In this document: positions 10,094-22,279 of the stretch, piece after piece
How the letters are laid out: each line of letters begins with the position of its first letter
Position numbering within the stretch: position 1 is the first letter of the stretch
Assembly (NCBI GenBank): GCA_958510825.1
Contig: OY294046.1
Location: 8,258,049-8,322,048, forward strand
DNA length: 64,000 bases
Direction: 5' to 3'
Source: Brachypterus glaber
Taxonomy: Eukaryota > Arthropoda > Insecta > Coleoptera > Kateretidae
Program-made: the position numbers and the translations under genes
The notes under the pieces: generated by a model
The model's database searches: none
The model's input: only the letters and a program-made list of their open reading frames with translations
Told to the model about the DNA's origin: nothing

Positions 10094-10997
10094 GAGGAAA
10101 TGCGCCTAATTTCGGATGGTTTCCAAATTTCGTATAGTAGTGTATTTAAGATACTGTCTGCAAAGGTAAACAGAAACCTACTTTTATGTGAAGCCAAAAG
10201 TCAAACTAAATCCGTCCTGTAATATGATAACGGTAGAGCTTCTCCCCTTTAAATGGCAGCACAAATCGTTTATATTGCAAATGGCAGTTTTGTGCTCAGT
10301 TGCATTATTATGCTTGTTTATTTTATAAATAATCGTTATAAAAGTTCGTGATTCTGTCTTGGGTAAGTTATGATGTTAGTTAAGTTGATCCACTATTCAT
10401 AATTAAGCAATTTGAAAACGAAAACATTCTACAAATTTCTAATCTAAAAAGCAGAAAGTTGCCTAATTTCGGATAGACCATTTTTGTGCATTTGATTCCC
10501 AATTTCGGATATCCGCAAGGTAATTATTATTCAGGATAACCAACCATTAATTATTTTTTTTATAATGATACAACAAACTAAGATAAACAATTTTGAAAAA
10601 ACGAAAATTACCTAAGATACTAAGATATTCGAAATTGGGAATATAAAATTATAGTTCCTATAGTATTTCGCAGAAAATCGCATAATGATTAAATTACGTC
10701 TTAAATGTGAAGGAATAACAAGAAACATAAGCAATGGGATCCAGATCTACTGTTGAAAAAAATTTTTCGGATAAGTCCGAAATTAGGAGCCCTTTTTCAA
10801 ATGCACAAAAATGCGCTGATTTTTTTTAACCGTGTTTTTTGGAAAAAATAAACTGTAATAAAATTGCTGTTATAATAAATCATGGTTCGCTATAATAAGT
10901 TGTATCTGGTTATATAAAAAAAAATATCAAAAAGTAATACCGAGTATTAAATATTGAATACATTGTAAATGGTATCCGAAATTAGGCGACTTTCCTC
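10094..10997 (+). mobile_element. GAGGAAA foldback, copy 1 (TA-flanked, TTTCGGAT-rich)
   Basis: The termini are GAGGAAATGCGCCTAATTTC and the complementary GAAATTAGGCGACTTTCCTC, flanked by TA on both sides (10092-10093 and 10998-10999). The core AATTTCGGAT recurs directly near 10107, 10466 and 10501, and inverted near 10629, 10777 and 10974. A nearly identical copy lies inverted at 47370-48272. No transposase is present. The TA flanks point to Tc1/mariner-type mobilisation, which is an inference. Confidence 0.88.
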
Positions 10998-11147
10998 TAT
11001 ATGTTTATAATCACAGTCCTTTTCAAACGAAGTGGCGTAGCCTGTATTTTGCCTATGCTAATATAATATTTGTAGACTCTCGGCAGAGAAAATTTTAAAA
11101 TAGACTTAATTTTATTTTAAAATAGACTTAGGTCTATTTTAAAATAA

Positions 11148-13682
11148 TAGTATATTAAAGTACTAGTTTCATAACATACGTTTTTAGCGCACGAGTACAA
11201 GTTTAGAAAAGGAGCCGCTTGCGGCGAGTTTTCTAAAGTAGTAGTGCGCTAAAACGTGTTATGAAACGAGTGCTTTATACAATTTTTTCTATTTTGCTCT
11301 AAAATTTTAAAAAACTTACATTTAAATTGATGACTGATTTAGGGATTATTGTTTTGTATTGGCATTACAGTTTACACCATGTTTAAAATTCTAAGAACAA
11401 ATGATATTTTGATATATTTTATAGTCACCTCTTCTATTTTTTACTGCAATTAACCAAGCCACAATTTTAACATGGTAAAAATAACCTAAACACAAATTTT
11501 TGTAGAAAATTCAACTTTAAAGCGACATTGACATTTGCACGGAAAACGTCAAGCGATAAGCCAGGTCTGTTGCCAACACAAAAGAACAAAAAGTACAGAC
11601 CTCTTATGGGCCTATAAGAACACGCAAAATGCGTGTGATTATGAGCTTATAAGAGTCGCAAAATAGAAAAAGTCTATTTTTCCGCTTACATTTTACGAGA
11701 TTTAAGCTTATCTGCAATTTTACAACCATTTTTTAATTAGCCAGCCAGAACCTGGAAATTTTGCATCTACAGTGTGGCATTTCTAATAGTATATTAAAGT
11801 ACTAGTTTCATAACATACGTTTTTAGCGCACGAGTACAAGTTTAGAAAAGGAGCCGCTTGCGGCGAGTTTTCTAAAGTAGTAGTGCGCTAAAACGTGCTA
11901 TGAAACGAGTGCTTTATACAATTTTTTCTATTTTGCTCTAAAATTTTAAAAAACTTACATTTAAATTGATGACTGATTTAGGGATTATTGTTTTGTATTG
12001 GCATTACAGTTTACACCATGTTTAAAATTCTAAGAACAAATGATATTTTGATATATTTTATAGTCACCTCTTCTATTTTTTACTGCAATTAACCAAGCCA
12101 CAATTTTAACATGGTAAAAATAACCTAAACACAAAATTTTGTAGAAAATTCAACTTTAAAGCGACATTGGCATTTGCACGGAAAACGTCAAGCGATAAGC
12201 CAGGTCTGTTGCCAACACAAAAGAACAAAAAGTACAGACCTCTTATGGGCCTATAAGAACACGCAAAATGCGTGTGATTATGAGCTTATAAGAGTCGCAA
12301 AATAGAAAAAGTCTATTTTTCCGCTTACATTTTACGAGATTTAAGCTTATCTGCAATTTTACAACCATTTTTTAATTAGCCAGCCAGAACCTGGAAATTT
12401 TGCATCTACAGTGTGGCATTTCTAATAGTATATTAAAGTACTAGTTTCATAACATACGTTTTTAGCGCACGAGTACAAGTTTAGAAAACGAGCCGCTTGC
12501 GGCGAGTTTTCTAAAGTAGTAGTGCGCTAAAACGTGCTATGAAACGAGTGCTTTATACAATTTTTTCTATTTTGCTCTAAAATTTTAAAAAACTTACATT
12601 TAAATTGATGACTGATTTAGGGATTATTGTTTTGGATTGGCATTACAGTTTACACCATGTTTAAAATTCTAAGAACAAATGATATTTTGATATATTTTAT
12701 AGTCACCTCTTCTATTTTTTACTGCAATTAACCAAGCCACAATTTTAACATGGTAAAAATAACCTAAACACAAATTTTTGTAGAAAATTCAACTTTAAAG
12801 CGACATTGACATTTGCACGGAAAACGTCAAGCGATAAGCCAGGTCTGTTGCCAACACAAAAGAACAAAAAGTACAGACCTCTTATGGGCCTATAAGAACA
12901 CGCAAAATGCGTGTGATTATGAGCTTATAAGAGTCGCAAAATAGAAAAAGTCTATTTTTCCGCTTACATTTTACGAGATTTAAGCTTATCTGCAATTTTA
13001 CAACCATTTTTTAATTAGCCAGCCAGAACCTGGAAATTTTGCATCTACAGTGTGGCATTTCTAATAGTATATTAAAGTACTAGTTTCATAACATAAGTTT
13101 TTAGCGCACGAGTACAAGTTTAGAAAAGGAGCCGCTTGCGGCGAGTTTTCTAAAGTAGTAGTGCGCTAAAACGTGCTATGAAACGAGTGCTTTATACAAT
13201 TTTTTCTATTTTGCTCTAAAATTTTAAAAAACTTACATTTAAATTGATGACTGATTTAGGGATTATTGTTTTGTATTGGCATTACAGTTTACACCATGTT
13301 TAAAATTCTAAGAACAAATGATATTTTGATATATTTTATAGTCACCTCTTCTATTTTTTACTGCAATTAACCAAGCCACAATTTTAACATGGTAAAAATA
13401 ACCTAAACACAAATTTTTGTAGAAAATTCAACTTTAAAGCGACATTGACATTTGCACGGAAAACGTCAAGCGATAAGCCAGGTCTGTTGCCAACACAAAA
13501 GAACAAAAAGTACAGACCTCTTATGGGCCTATAAGAACACGCAAAATGCGTGTGATTATGAGCTTATAAGAGTCGCAAAATAGAAAAAGTCTATTTTTCC
13601 CCTTACATTTTACGAGATTTAAGTTTTTCTGCAATTTTACAACCATTTTTTAACTAGCCAGCCAGAGCCTGGAAATTTTGCA
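11148..13682 (+). repeat. Tandem array, 639-bp unit, 4 copies
   Basis: Units start at 11148, 11787, 12426 and 13065, exactly 639 bp apart, and differ by only a few substitutions each. Every unit opens with a hairpin of about 130 bp. Its arms are TAAAGTACTAGTTTCATAACA and the complement of TATGAAACGAGTGCTTTA, and its tip is GAGCCGCTTGCGGCGAG. The last unit stops at about 13682, about 20 bp short, and carries clustered differences after 13600. That pattern fits array growth by unequal exchange. Confidence 0.95.
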
Positions 13683-14491
13683 TAACATAAATATCTAAAC
13701 TCAAAAAGTAATATTTCTTTAAGAATTTTTTCGATAAGGTCAAATTTTATTTTGAACGAGATATCTTTTTATTTTACTTATATGAGTTACGCCATAACGC
13801 GTTATAAACTACGTTAAAAAATTTAAATATGTCGAGTCATCCCTCATTTTAAATATTTTTTATTGTGGTTTTAACAGTGTTTCGTTTTTGAAAATTGGAT
13901 CAGCGGTTCTCGAGTTATTCGACATTTATTTCTATCAAATTGTTATATTCAGATTATCTTCCAACTCTAATTTTTTTTGCACAATTTTTATGTTACTTAG
14001 ATACTTAAATTTGTAATAAAAATTCAAAATTTAAATTTTTTTTTTCTATTTTGCTACTTCTATAAGCTCATAATCACCCGCATTTTGCGTCTTCTTATGG
14101 GCCCATAAGAGGGTTTGGGTTGGAAACAAACAAAAGCCTATCGCTTGACGTTTTCAGTGCAAATGCCAATGTCGTTTTAAAGTTAAATTTTCTACAAAAT
14201 TTTGTGTTTAGGTTATTTTTTACCGTGTTAAAATTGTGGATTAGTTACTTGAAGTGAAAAAGAGAAGACATGACTATAAAATATATCAAAATATAATTTG
14301 TTCTTAGAATTTTAAACATGGCGAAAACTGTGATGCCAACCCGAAACAAAAATCCCTAAATCAGTCATCAATTTAAATGTAAGTTTTTAAAATTTTAGAG
14401 TAAAATATAAAAAATAGTATAGAGCACTCGTTTCATAACACGTTTTTAGCTAAAAACGTAGGTATATTATGAAACTGGTGCTTTAATATAC
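11150..14491. mobile_element. TA-flanked element containing a 4x639-bp array
   Basis: The left terminus GTATATTAAAGTACTAGTTTC and the right terminus, whose complement is GTATATTAAAGCACCAGTTTC, are inverted repeats. TA lies immediately outside at 11148-11149 and 14492-14493. The left part is a fourfold tandem array and the right arm (about 14048-14491) is a diverged inverted copy of one unit. A unique spacer of about 365 bp separates them. Confidence 0.8.
14048..14491 (-). repeat. Diverged inverted copy of the 639-bp unit
   Basis: It reads as the reverse complement of the unit. CTTATGGGCCCATAAGAGG, CGCTTGACGTTTTCAGTGCAA and ATCAGTCATCAATTTAAATGT match it in order. It lacks part of the GC-rich hairpin. 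It is clearly older than the direct copies. Confidence 0.88.
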
Positions 14492-14493
14492 TA

Positions 14494-15155
14494 TTTTTTT
14501 CAGGCTAAAATTATTTAAAATTGAGTTTTGTACTGCGATTGTTAAAAGATTATGATTTATTATAAAACCCATTTTGTAGTTACTAAATAACATCATATTA
14601 AAAATAAGTATTTTCTGTTTGCCTTTTATAAACAAGGTATAAATTAGTAATTTTCTCAAAACGGCACAAGATCACGATACTATATAGGTAATATTACCCA
14701 AATATGGCCCTTTATTGCTAATAATTGGCGAAATATATATTTTTCTACAAAATTGCCACCAATTTGTACCGTACCCTTCCATCCCACATAATGACTTCAT
14801 TTAGTAACTGGATCGAATTTCCCATAAATTTCGGTTTGGTACAGATCTCTATAATTTTCCCGTGGCCAAAAACAAATAAAAATTAGCTTTTGGTCCTAAA
14901 CGGCTACTTCCCAATTATTAAATAAAATTTACCGACCCGTCTAGTTACCTTAGCCCTTTCCGGCAAAGCGTACGGATATAACTTTTTAAAAACATTAATA
15001 TATTTATTATTCCATCAATCTATTTTCTAATTATCGTACAGAGTGATATTGGTAGACTGACAGTTTCGAGCTGCTGGCCCTCTTCAGTACCAAGAGTCAA
15101 CTCTGCACGCTGATTAAGAAAACGTTTTTAGACTTTACTCGCAAAAGGAATAGAT
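14494..15155. other. AT-rich, nothing recognised
   Basis: No supported gene or repeat boundary is visible. Confidence 0.4.
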
Positions 15156-15340
15156 GCATTAGATTGATGTAGACTTGTACGCCATCTATTTCTAGATGTA
15201 GACAACTACTCATACCTCTCCTAGTCTGTAGACTTTGAATGGTAGCAAGTTAAAGACTTGTGTGTCTCAAGCACGTAGTGCCACTAACGGGTGGTTAGAC
15301 GTAGAAATAGATGGCGCACAAGTCTACATCAATCTAATGG
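15156..15340. repeat. Inverted repeat with arms of about 47 bp
   Basis: The left arm CATTAGATTGATGTAGACTTG plus GCCATCTATTTCTA pairs with the right arm around 15293-15339. The loop is about 90 bp. The small reading frame over the right arm is not a gene. Confidence 0.75.
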
Positions 15341-15584
15341 CTATATTTCTCCCCCTTACATCGGAGACTTTCTTTCATGCGGAGAACTATACAAATTCTT
15401 GTTGTGTACATATTTAGGTATTAAATACAATTCTTATGTATATAAACTTTATTCACAGCGCCTGTGCTAGAATAGTATTATACGGTAATTTCGAGTTTGC
15501 GAAAAAATTCAAAATTCGTCCTAGACAAAAAATTCTTGAATACAAATTTGTTTCATGAAAAAATGAGCAACTTTTTTTTTAATG

Positions 15585-15780
15585 TTCGTCCGTCTATGTG
15601 TCTGTCCGTCTGTCCGTTCGCCCGTCTAATGTCACGATTTTTGTGAACACGATAACTCGAGAACGAATAATCCAATCGACTTAAAATATTTAGGAAACAT
15701 CAAGTTCTACGAGGGGAAGATCCCTATTGTTTTTGAAATTAATCCTCCCAAAAACAAAAAGGTTATGGGGGGTTAAACTT
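15585..15780. repeat. Dispersed repeat with GTCCGTC run and CACGATAACTC core
   Basis: A degenerate GTCCGTC/TGTCCGT run is followed by GTGAACACGATAACTCGAGA. The same order is seen at 22094-22200 and 62284-62400, and reversed at 62036-62125, so this is one dispersed family. The identity of the parent element is unknown. Confidence 0.6.
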
Positions 15781-15949
15781 AAAAAATAATCGAAAAAAGT
15801 AGAAAGAAAATTCCGATTAAGTAACTGTTTCAGGAAAAATTACTTTTATTTTAAGGGTCAATTCTAACAATTTTAAAAGTAACCCCCCAAACACAAAAAA
15901 GTTACGGGGGGTTCAACTTTTTTTAAAAATAAAACAACCATCATTTTCA

Positions 15950-16280
15950 AAAAATCTTCTTTTTATTTTTTTTTTGTTTTTCGAAAAAAGAATCAAAAAA
16001 TAAAAAAAAAACAATAATTTTCAAAAAAAAATATTTTTTCGTTTTTCGAAAAAAGAAATTAAAAATATTCAAAAAATATTTTTTATATTTTTTTGAATTT
16101 TCTTTTAATTAATATTTTTTTTATTTTTTGTTTTTCAAAAAAAGATCTTAGTATTTTTTTATTTAATTTTCTTTTGAAAATTAGTTGTCTTTTGAAATTT
16201 ATATTGTATTTTTTTGATTTTTTTTTAATTCTTTTTTTTTTAATTCTTTTTTTTTAAGTACCTATTTTTTTTTCTTAACT
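15950..16280. repeat. A/T homopolymer-rich low-complexity tract
   Basis: Long alternating runs of T and A with repeated TTTTTCGAAAAAAG cores. This is simple sequence, not a gene. Confidence 0.85.
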
Positions 16281-16460
16281 GAAGAGTTGATGTTAATTAG
16301 TGATTTTAAAACAGTATTCTGGTTGTAAATATTTAGAGAACCAATCTTGGAAAGATAACCAACGATGATGAAGATTTTTATCTCCATTTCAAAAATAAAA
16401 ATTAGAGTCTAAGAGCTAGATCATTATTGGCTCCCAGCTGTATTTTATATATGTCTTGAA

Positions 16461-17382
16461 GTACATTCAAATTAGGCTACTTGCAAATCGCCAGGTCCTG
16501 AATCGGGTTTCTTTGGATGCTAGAAGCCTCGAAAAGGTGCTGAAATGGGGTCCCCGAAAAATATATCTTTAACTTACCGAGTCAAACAAATTACGTTTAT
16601 TAAATTTAGATTAGTCTTTTTTGACAGTTTTACACAATTATTCACTGAGCTAAGAGTTAAAAAAGACTTTAAAACTTTATCTGACATATATCAACAATAA
16701 AAACTTCTTCCTCTTCTTCAAAATTTCCTTTTGGACACTAAATTAAAGTGACCCAAAAGGACTTAATGGTCTTGAACTCTCGTTCTTATTGACCAGGTAC
16801 AAGTATTAGAGACTTGAAGCGAGTCTCTCTAATCGTTTCAACTAAATATAATTTCTTATTAACATAACCTCACAAAAAAAACGTGGTTAACCCACAAAAG
16901 TACATCACAAACATCAAATATTCAATTTAAATAAATTTAAATATGTAGAACCGTTTCGTATTATAGATATTTTCTTGACAAACACATTTTCACATAAAAT
17001 ACTTGGTGCGTAAAATAAACGTTGTTACCGATTTATAAATTCTAGCCGAAAGTACATGTTGCCGGTTCCACGGGTGGAACGCAACTCCGACAATAAAAAC
17101 TATCTTTAATTTTCATTTAATCAAAATGTCATTTCATAAATTCTCATTTCTTTAAAAAATTAGGTATCACATATTTTAAAGGCACTTTTTACAGACTGTT
17201 CTCACCCCTTGGCCCCAGAATTATTGTGTATATAAATAGTTTAATCTGAATCTATTAAATGAAATGTATATGACTCGGTAAGCTAAAAAAAGATTTTTTG
17301 GTAGCTCATTGCCATAGCCTTTGGAACTTCTAGCACCGGATCCGGAGTCTAGCAATTTGAAAATAGCTTAATTTGAATGTAC
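16461..17382. repeat. Foldback with arms of about 120 bp
   Basis: The left arm (16461-16586) includes GTACATTCAAATTAGGCTA, GCTAGAAGCCTCGAAAAGG and TAACTTACCGAGTCA. The right arm (17271-17382) is its imperfect complement, with TGACTCGGTAAGCTA and TAATTTGAATGTAC. The loop of about 690 bp has no recognised content. A TACAGGG element begins immediately after it. Confidence 0.72.
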
Positions 17383-17383
17383 A

Positions 17384-18121
17384 TACAGGGTGATCCATAA
17401 CTGGCATGCCAAAATTTAAGAGGTGATTCTAGATCCAAAAATATAAAAAAAGTTCCTATAAAGGTTGGTCCGGAAATGAGCCCTAAGGGATCTAGGGCCC
17501 TTTAAAATTGTAATAAAAATAAGGTTTTTAATTAATAACTCGGGTACCGTTTAAGCTAGAGCGGCGAGCTTTTGCATGTATACTAGTATTAATAAGGGCA
17601 ATAAGTTTATGTTAATTTATTTTTTTAATTTATCCAGAGGCGTGCCCAGACGGACAAAATATATGAGGTTTAAAACATTTTTGCCCCAAACTTTTCTAAG
17701 TGTATGTTTTTTGGATTTGTTGTAAAAAATATAGATTTCTAGAGTAAAAATACATATAAAATATCATATAGTGTAACACTGTAGGAGCAACCGTTATCAA
17801 AAAAAAAATGCAATTAAGAGGAAGTAACATTTTGTGCCACCAAAAACGTTACTTTTTAAAAGGCTATTACTCCTTTAATATTAAAATTAGGTGTTTTGGT
17901 GTATAATACTTTTTTGCTCAGTTTTAAATGAAGAATCACCCTGCAGCATTAAAATTTTATTGGTGCTTTTTTTTGTTCCCCATTCAATACGTCATCTTCG
18001 AAGGGCCGTAGCTCCCTTAGGGCTCATTTCCGGACCAACCTTTCTAGAAACTTTTTTTCATATTTTTGGATGTAGAATCACCTCTTAAATTTCTGTACGC
18101 GAGTTCTGGAACAGGCTGTAT
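17384..18121 (+). mobile_element. TACAGGGTGATC foldback, copy 1
   Basis: The ends are TACAGGGTGATCCATAACTG and the partial complement GTTCTGGAACAGGCTGTA. The inner arms GAGGTGATTCTAGATCC, GTTCCTATAAAGGTTGGTCC and GGAAATGAGCCCTAAGGG pair with 18000-18090. An almost identical copy lies inverted at 48438-49174, and partial copies are at 49295-49575 and 51658-52306. The 65-residue frame inside the right arm recurs in the other copy because the DNA is repeated, not because it is a gene. Confidence 0.85.
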
Positions 18122-18558
18122 AAAATATAGCCGGGAGCAAATAATGAAATAAAAATGGTCACCAGCTCTCCGACTATTAGCACATGCTATTTTAAAATTT
18201 TCTAGTATTGTAGTTTAATTAATACAGTTTTGTACGCAGTCCGCAAAGGGTTAAAGTGTAAAACGCTTACCACCAGTTATCATTAAAGAAGGCGTGGGTG
18301 CTGGATCCCTTCAAACTAGTAGGACCTGATTAAATTTTACTAATCAAAAATTATCCATCATATACTTGTATGCATACAAGTGCCTAAATAAACTTCTTTA
18401 AAAAATGTTCTCTTTTTTGTAATTTATAAAAGCGGTGAGAATTTTCCATCAGTATTCAATTATAATAAGCACTAGAATTAAAACAAATTCAAGTTCGCCT
18501 AGTCACTTCACATAGCGATCATCTCACAAAATAGACACTTTATTATTTTTTGTATATA
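18122..18558. other. AT-rich, nothing recognised
   Basis: No supported feature. Confidence 0.4.
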
Positions 18559-20600
18559 CACTGCCCACGGCGGGTCCAAAACCGGTTTTATTAAAAATTT
18601 TACCTCCATCCAAAACTGATGTCAATTCTTGTTAAGGGATCGAATACGAGTAGAATAAACCAAAAATTAAAAAAATCGTAGGAAGAAATTTTGAGTAATA
18701 TCGATAAACGTCTGTTTTTGGATACTTTACAGCTGTTAAGTTATTCTCTTGCCTTTTGAAGTACTGAAAATTAATTAAAACCCCTTGTATGTCATACTAC
18801 TGGAAAGCTATTAAAATGAGCTTTCTTTTGATATACAACATAATAACAAAGAGCAACGCGGGTTGCCTACTCTAGACCTTTTAATAAGTTTTCATAAAAA
18901 AATAGTTATATTCCAAAACTTAACAGGTTGTTTTAAAAACAGAAATACTAAATTAAGAGGAGGTTCTACACCGAAAAATGTAAAAAAAAGTTCCTATAAA
19001 GATTTGTCTGTAGATGTGTTCTAGGGAGTTACGGCTCTCCGAAGTGTCCATCTAAGTTGTTTTTTTTTATGTTATATATCAAAAGAAATAATATAGCTTT
19101 CCACTGATATGCTGTACAAAGCGGTTTCATTAATGAAACTAATTAGTTTTAGTGTTCCAAAAGGCACGAGAATAATTTAATACCTACAAAAATATTTAAA
19201 AGCAAGTTTTTCGGTATTACTCAAAATTTCTTCCATCAATTTTTTTATTTTTGTTTTTTTTTACTCGTATTCGACCCCTTAATAAGAATTAACATTAATT
19301 TTGGATAGAGGTGAAATTGTTATAAAAACTAGTTTTGGACCCACCGTGCGCCGTGTTTGGTATTACATAAAGAGTACCTTTCTTATGTTTTAAAGTAAGG
19401 AAACATATTTAATTGGAAAAATTTCAAAAAAAGCAATAAAAAAAGTTTGGGGCAAAAGCGTCCCCTATTTTGCACGCCTCTAGTTAAAATTATAATATCA
19501 AAATTACATAGGATGATTGCCTTTATTATATAAGGGTATGTACAAAATTTCGTTGGTGTAGTTTATAGGGTTTCAGAGATAATTAATAAAAACCCTACGG
19601 ACGGACGGACACTTCGGAGGGCCGTAACTCCCTAGGACACATCTACAGACAAATCTTTATAGGAACTTTTTTTACATTTTTCGGTGTAGAATCTCCTCTT
19701 AATTTAGTATTTCTGTTTTTAAAACAACCTGTTAAGTTTTGCAATATAACTATTTTTTTATGAAAACTTATTAAAAAGTCTAGAGTAGGCAACCCGCGTT
19801 GCTCTTTATTATTATGTTATATATCAAAAGAAAGCTCATTTTAATAGCTTTCCAGTTGTATGACATACAAGGGGTTTTAATTAATTTTGAGTACTTCAAA
19901 AGGCAAGAGAATAATTTAACTGCTGTAAAGTATCCAAAAACAGACGTTTATCGATATTACTCAACATTTCTTCCTACGATTTTTTTAATTTTTGGTTTAC
20001 TCTACTCGTATTCGATCCCTTAACAAGAATTGACATCAGTTTTGGATGGAGGTGAAATTTTTAATAAAACCGGTTTTGGACCCGCCGTGTGCCGCACATT
20101 AAATTCCGGACACGTAAAAAATTGACATTTTTTAAATTCAAATATTTCGAAAACTAATTAATGGATTTGACTAATTCTTCTTTAGTTTTACAGCTTAAAC
20201 ATTCTCTACTTTTGTTTGTTTTAAGAATGATTAAATTTTTTTTTTCGTATTAACAGCAACAAATAATGTACAACTATGTTTCTTACCCCATCTTCTAGGA
20301 CTTGCATGGTACGCCACTGCAACTGTTTATCAAATTATTAAAGTCTTTCTTATTGCCGCAGTTTTAATGAATATTTTCTTTTTTATTTTTTACTTTTTTA
20401 CTTCTGGTTTAGGAGATATCAGGATTTTCTTGAAAGTTGTCATTTTTTCAGTCAGTTCATTCTCACACACACAATCAAAAGTAGAGAATGTTTAAGCTTT
20501 AAAACTAAAAAAGAATCAGTCAAATCAATTAATTAGTTTTCGAAATATTTGAATTTAAAAAATGACAATTTTTTAGGTCGGAATTTAATGTGCGGCAGTG
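18559..20600. mobile_element. CACTGCC element split by a nested foldback
   Basis: The outer termini are CACTGCC and GGCAGTG, with TA on each side (18557-18558 and 20601-20602). The element proper is 18559-18565 joined to 20094-20600. Its arms are GCACATTAAATTCCGGAC...TTTCGAAAACTAATTAATGG on the left and the complement at 20465-20593. The insertion at 18566-20089 interrupts it after seven bases. The interior of the original element is about 230 bp of non-coding DNA. Confidence 0.82.
18566..20089. mobile_element. CACGGCGGGTCC foldback, 4-bp TGCC duplication
   Basis: The left arm starts CACGGCGGGTCCAAAACCGG and the right arm ends CCGGTTTTGGACCCGCCGTG. They stay complementary for close to 480 bp (to about 19045 and from about 19605). 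TGCC flanks both ends (18562-18565 and 20090-20093). A third, more diverged copy of the right arm (about 19050-19348) lies in the loop and ends GGACCCACCGTG. CAC/GTG ends with a short duplication resemble CMC-type elements, but that assignment is inference. Confidence 0.82.
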
Positions 20601-20665
20601 TATAATGCTACGCATTTCATTATATACTTTTCATAATGGATGTTATATTGCATTTTTCCAAATAC

Positions 20666-20745
20666 TTATACGTTCAAGTATTACGTAACGCAAATATTGA
20701 TCATTTTGGACCCCCCCTGTAACGCATAAACCGGCTTTTCCTTTT
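20666..20745. mobile_element. Half copy of GGGAAC MITE
   Basis: ACGTTCAAGTATTACGTAACG followed by TTGATCATTTTGGAC and CTGTAACGC matches one half of the 35391-35526 element in reverse complement. The remainder is missing. Confidence 0.7.
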
Positions 20746-21542
20746 TTCCATTTATAGAAATTTTTATGACTTTTAAATTTTAACTTTTTAGGACTTAAAA
20801 GTCATGTTTCAACGTTAGTTTTTTTAATCGTTTCAGAACCGATGCTCATTTTCTATGATTTTCTGATTTTATTTCCCCGGAAAGAAAGTTATTAAGTTGA
20901 AACAGTTTACTTAATATATCTGGAACGGATGTAATATGAAACTTAAATTAATGTTTACTTAAAAAATCATAATTGGGATTTTAGGCAATTACGGGGGTAG
21001 AACATAAAATAAGCTTTGTGGACTGGTATGCAAAAGAGGCCTTAAAAAAACATTTTTTCTTCAAGCGTACTAAAATGTTCATATTTTATAACTGAACACA
21101 CTAGTTAGAAGTGATCTATTTTTTTACAGTAAAAAAATGAGTTCATTGTTGTAGGCCGTAAAAAAAAGTTAGTTTGCAAAACCACCACTTTGACTTTGAT
21201 GACAGCCATACTTCAAAATTGTTTATTATGTAAACAGGTGGTAGACTCGAGATTCTGTACAAAAACCTTGTGTGAAATTGATTAAAAATGATTGAAGAAG
21301 AATATATGGTTTATACACCTACAAATCTCTCCGAAATTGCAAATGCTACGTTAGACAAGTTACCATCGAAATCGCTAAAAGTGTACGATTTAGCCTAAGA
21401 AAAAAAATTAAAATGAGCTGAGGAAGGTTTAAGTTTATTTCGAAAGGGTTTTATTGGTCTATTTTAATAAAAAAAAAACATACTTTATTATTAAATTCAA
21501 AAATTAATATTTAAAAAAATATATATAGGATGCTTGAAGAAA
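20746..21542. other. AT-rich, nothing recognised
   Basis: No supported gene or repeat. Confidence 0.4.
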
Positions 21543-21682
21543 AAATAGTATGTTTCACTCAAAGGAAAAGTGCTTTTTTTACTCGTCTGTAGTTTCCGGA
21601 CTCCCCTTCGCGTCGTCCGTAAATTCTACAGACTAGTAAAAAAAGCTTCACTTTTCCTCTTAGTAAAACAATATACTATTTT
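21543..21682. repeat. GC-tipped foldback of about 140 bp
   Basis: AAAATAGTATGTTTCACTC and GGAAAAGTGCTTTTTTTACT pair with AGTAAAAAAAGCTTCACTTTTCC and AATATACTATTTT. The tip is GGACTCCCCTTCGCGTCGTCC. It is the same structural class as the hairpins at 9263 and in the 639-bp unit. Confidence 0.72.
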
Positions 21683-21974
21683 ACAACCGATTTCAGGCCC
21701 AACTTAAATGTGCCTTTAAGTTGTTCCAAAAAAGATAGCAATGACTTTCACCCAAAAAATGCTCTATTTTTTGGACATTCCGAAAAATTGGCTACAAAGC
21801 GATAGCTTAAAGCGACGCTTTTTTAAGAACTTTTTCGTAAAACATAATTAAAACGCCAAAAAAAGTTCTACCACCCAAAAAATAAACACATCTCTAAAAA
21901 AATGACGTAGTAGCGAAACCCTTAATTAACTACTGATCTCATGTCCCAATTTTTTGTCGCACAGCATAAATATT

Positions 21975-22200
21975 TTGCTTTCCCATTTTAAAAATTTTCA
22001 AAATTTCGGAAAGCCTTGTATTCGTGCAAAAATTTATAATTTTGCGTATTTTTGCGTTTTATGACGCTTTATGTCTATATAAATCAATGTTGAGCAAAAA
22101 ATAAAATTGTCCGTCGATCGGTCGATTGATCGGTCGTTTTGTGCGGGAAATCTTGTGGGCACGATAACTTAAGAACGCTTTAAGCTAGTGACTTGTTTGG
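21975..22200. repeat. Dispersed repeat fragment (CACGATAACTT core)
   Basis: TTCGGAAAGCCTTGTAT and the preceding TTGCTTTCCCATTTTAAAAA are the reverse complement of 23737-23787. The downstream GTCGATCGGTC run and GGGCACGATAACTTAAGAAC match 15585-15780 and 62284-62400. Confidence 0.6.
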
Positions 22201-22279
22201 CATACAGGTATGTTACCAAAAATTCTATTTCGGGGTTGTTTCTGGTGAAGATTGGGGTGAAGCAAGGGCAAATACAAAA

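Noticed and set aside
11148..13682. A CRISPR-like array.
   Set aside because: The repeats are contiguous 639-bp units without spacers, in a eukaryotic context.
17891..18088. A 65-residue reading frame found again, almost identical, at 48470-48667.
   Set aside because: Both lie in the arms of the TACAGGGTGATC foldback. The conservation is that of a recent transposon, and no protein features are visible.
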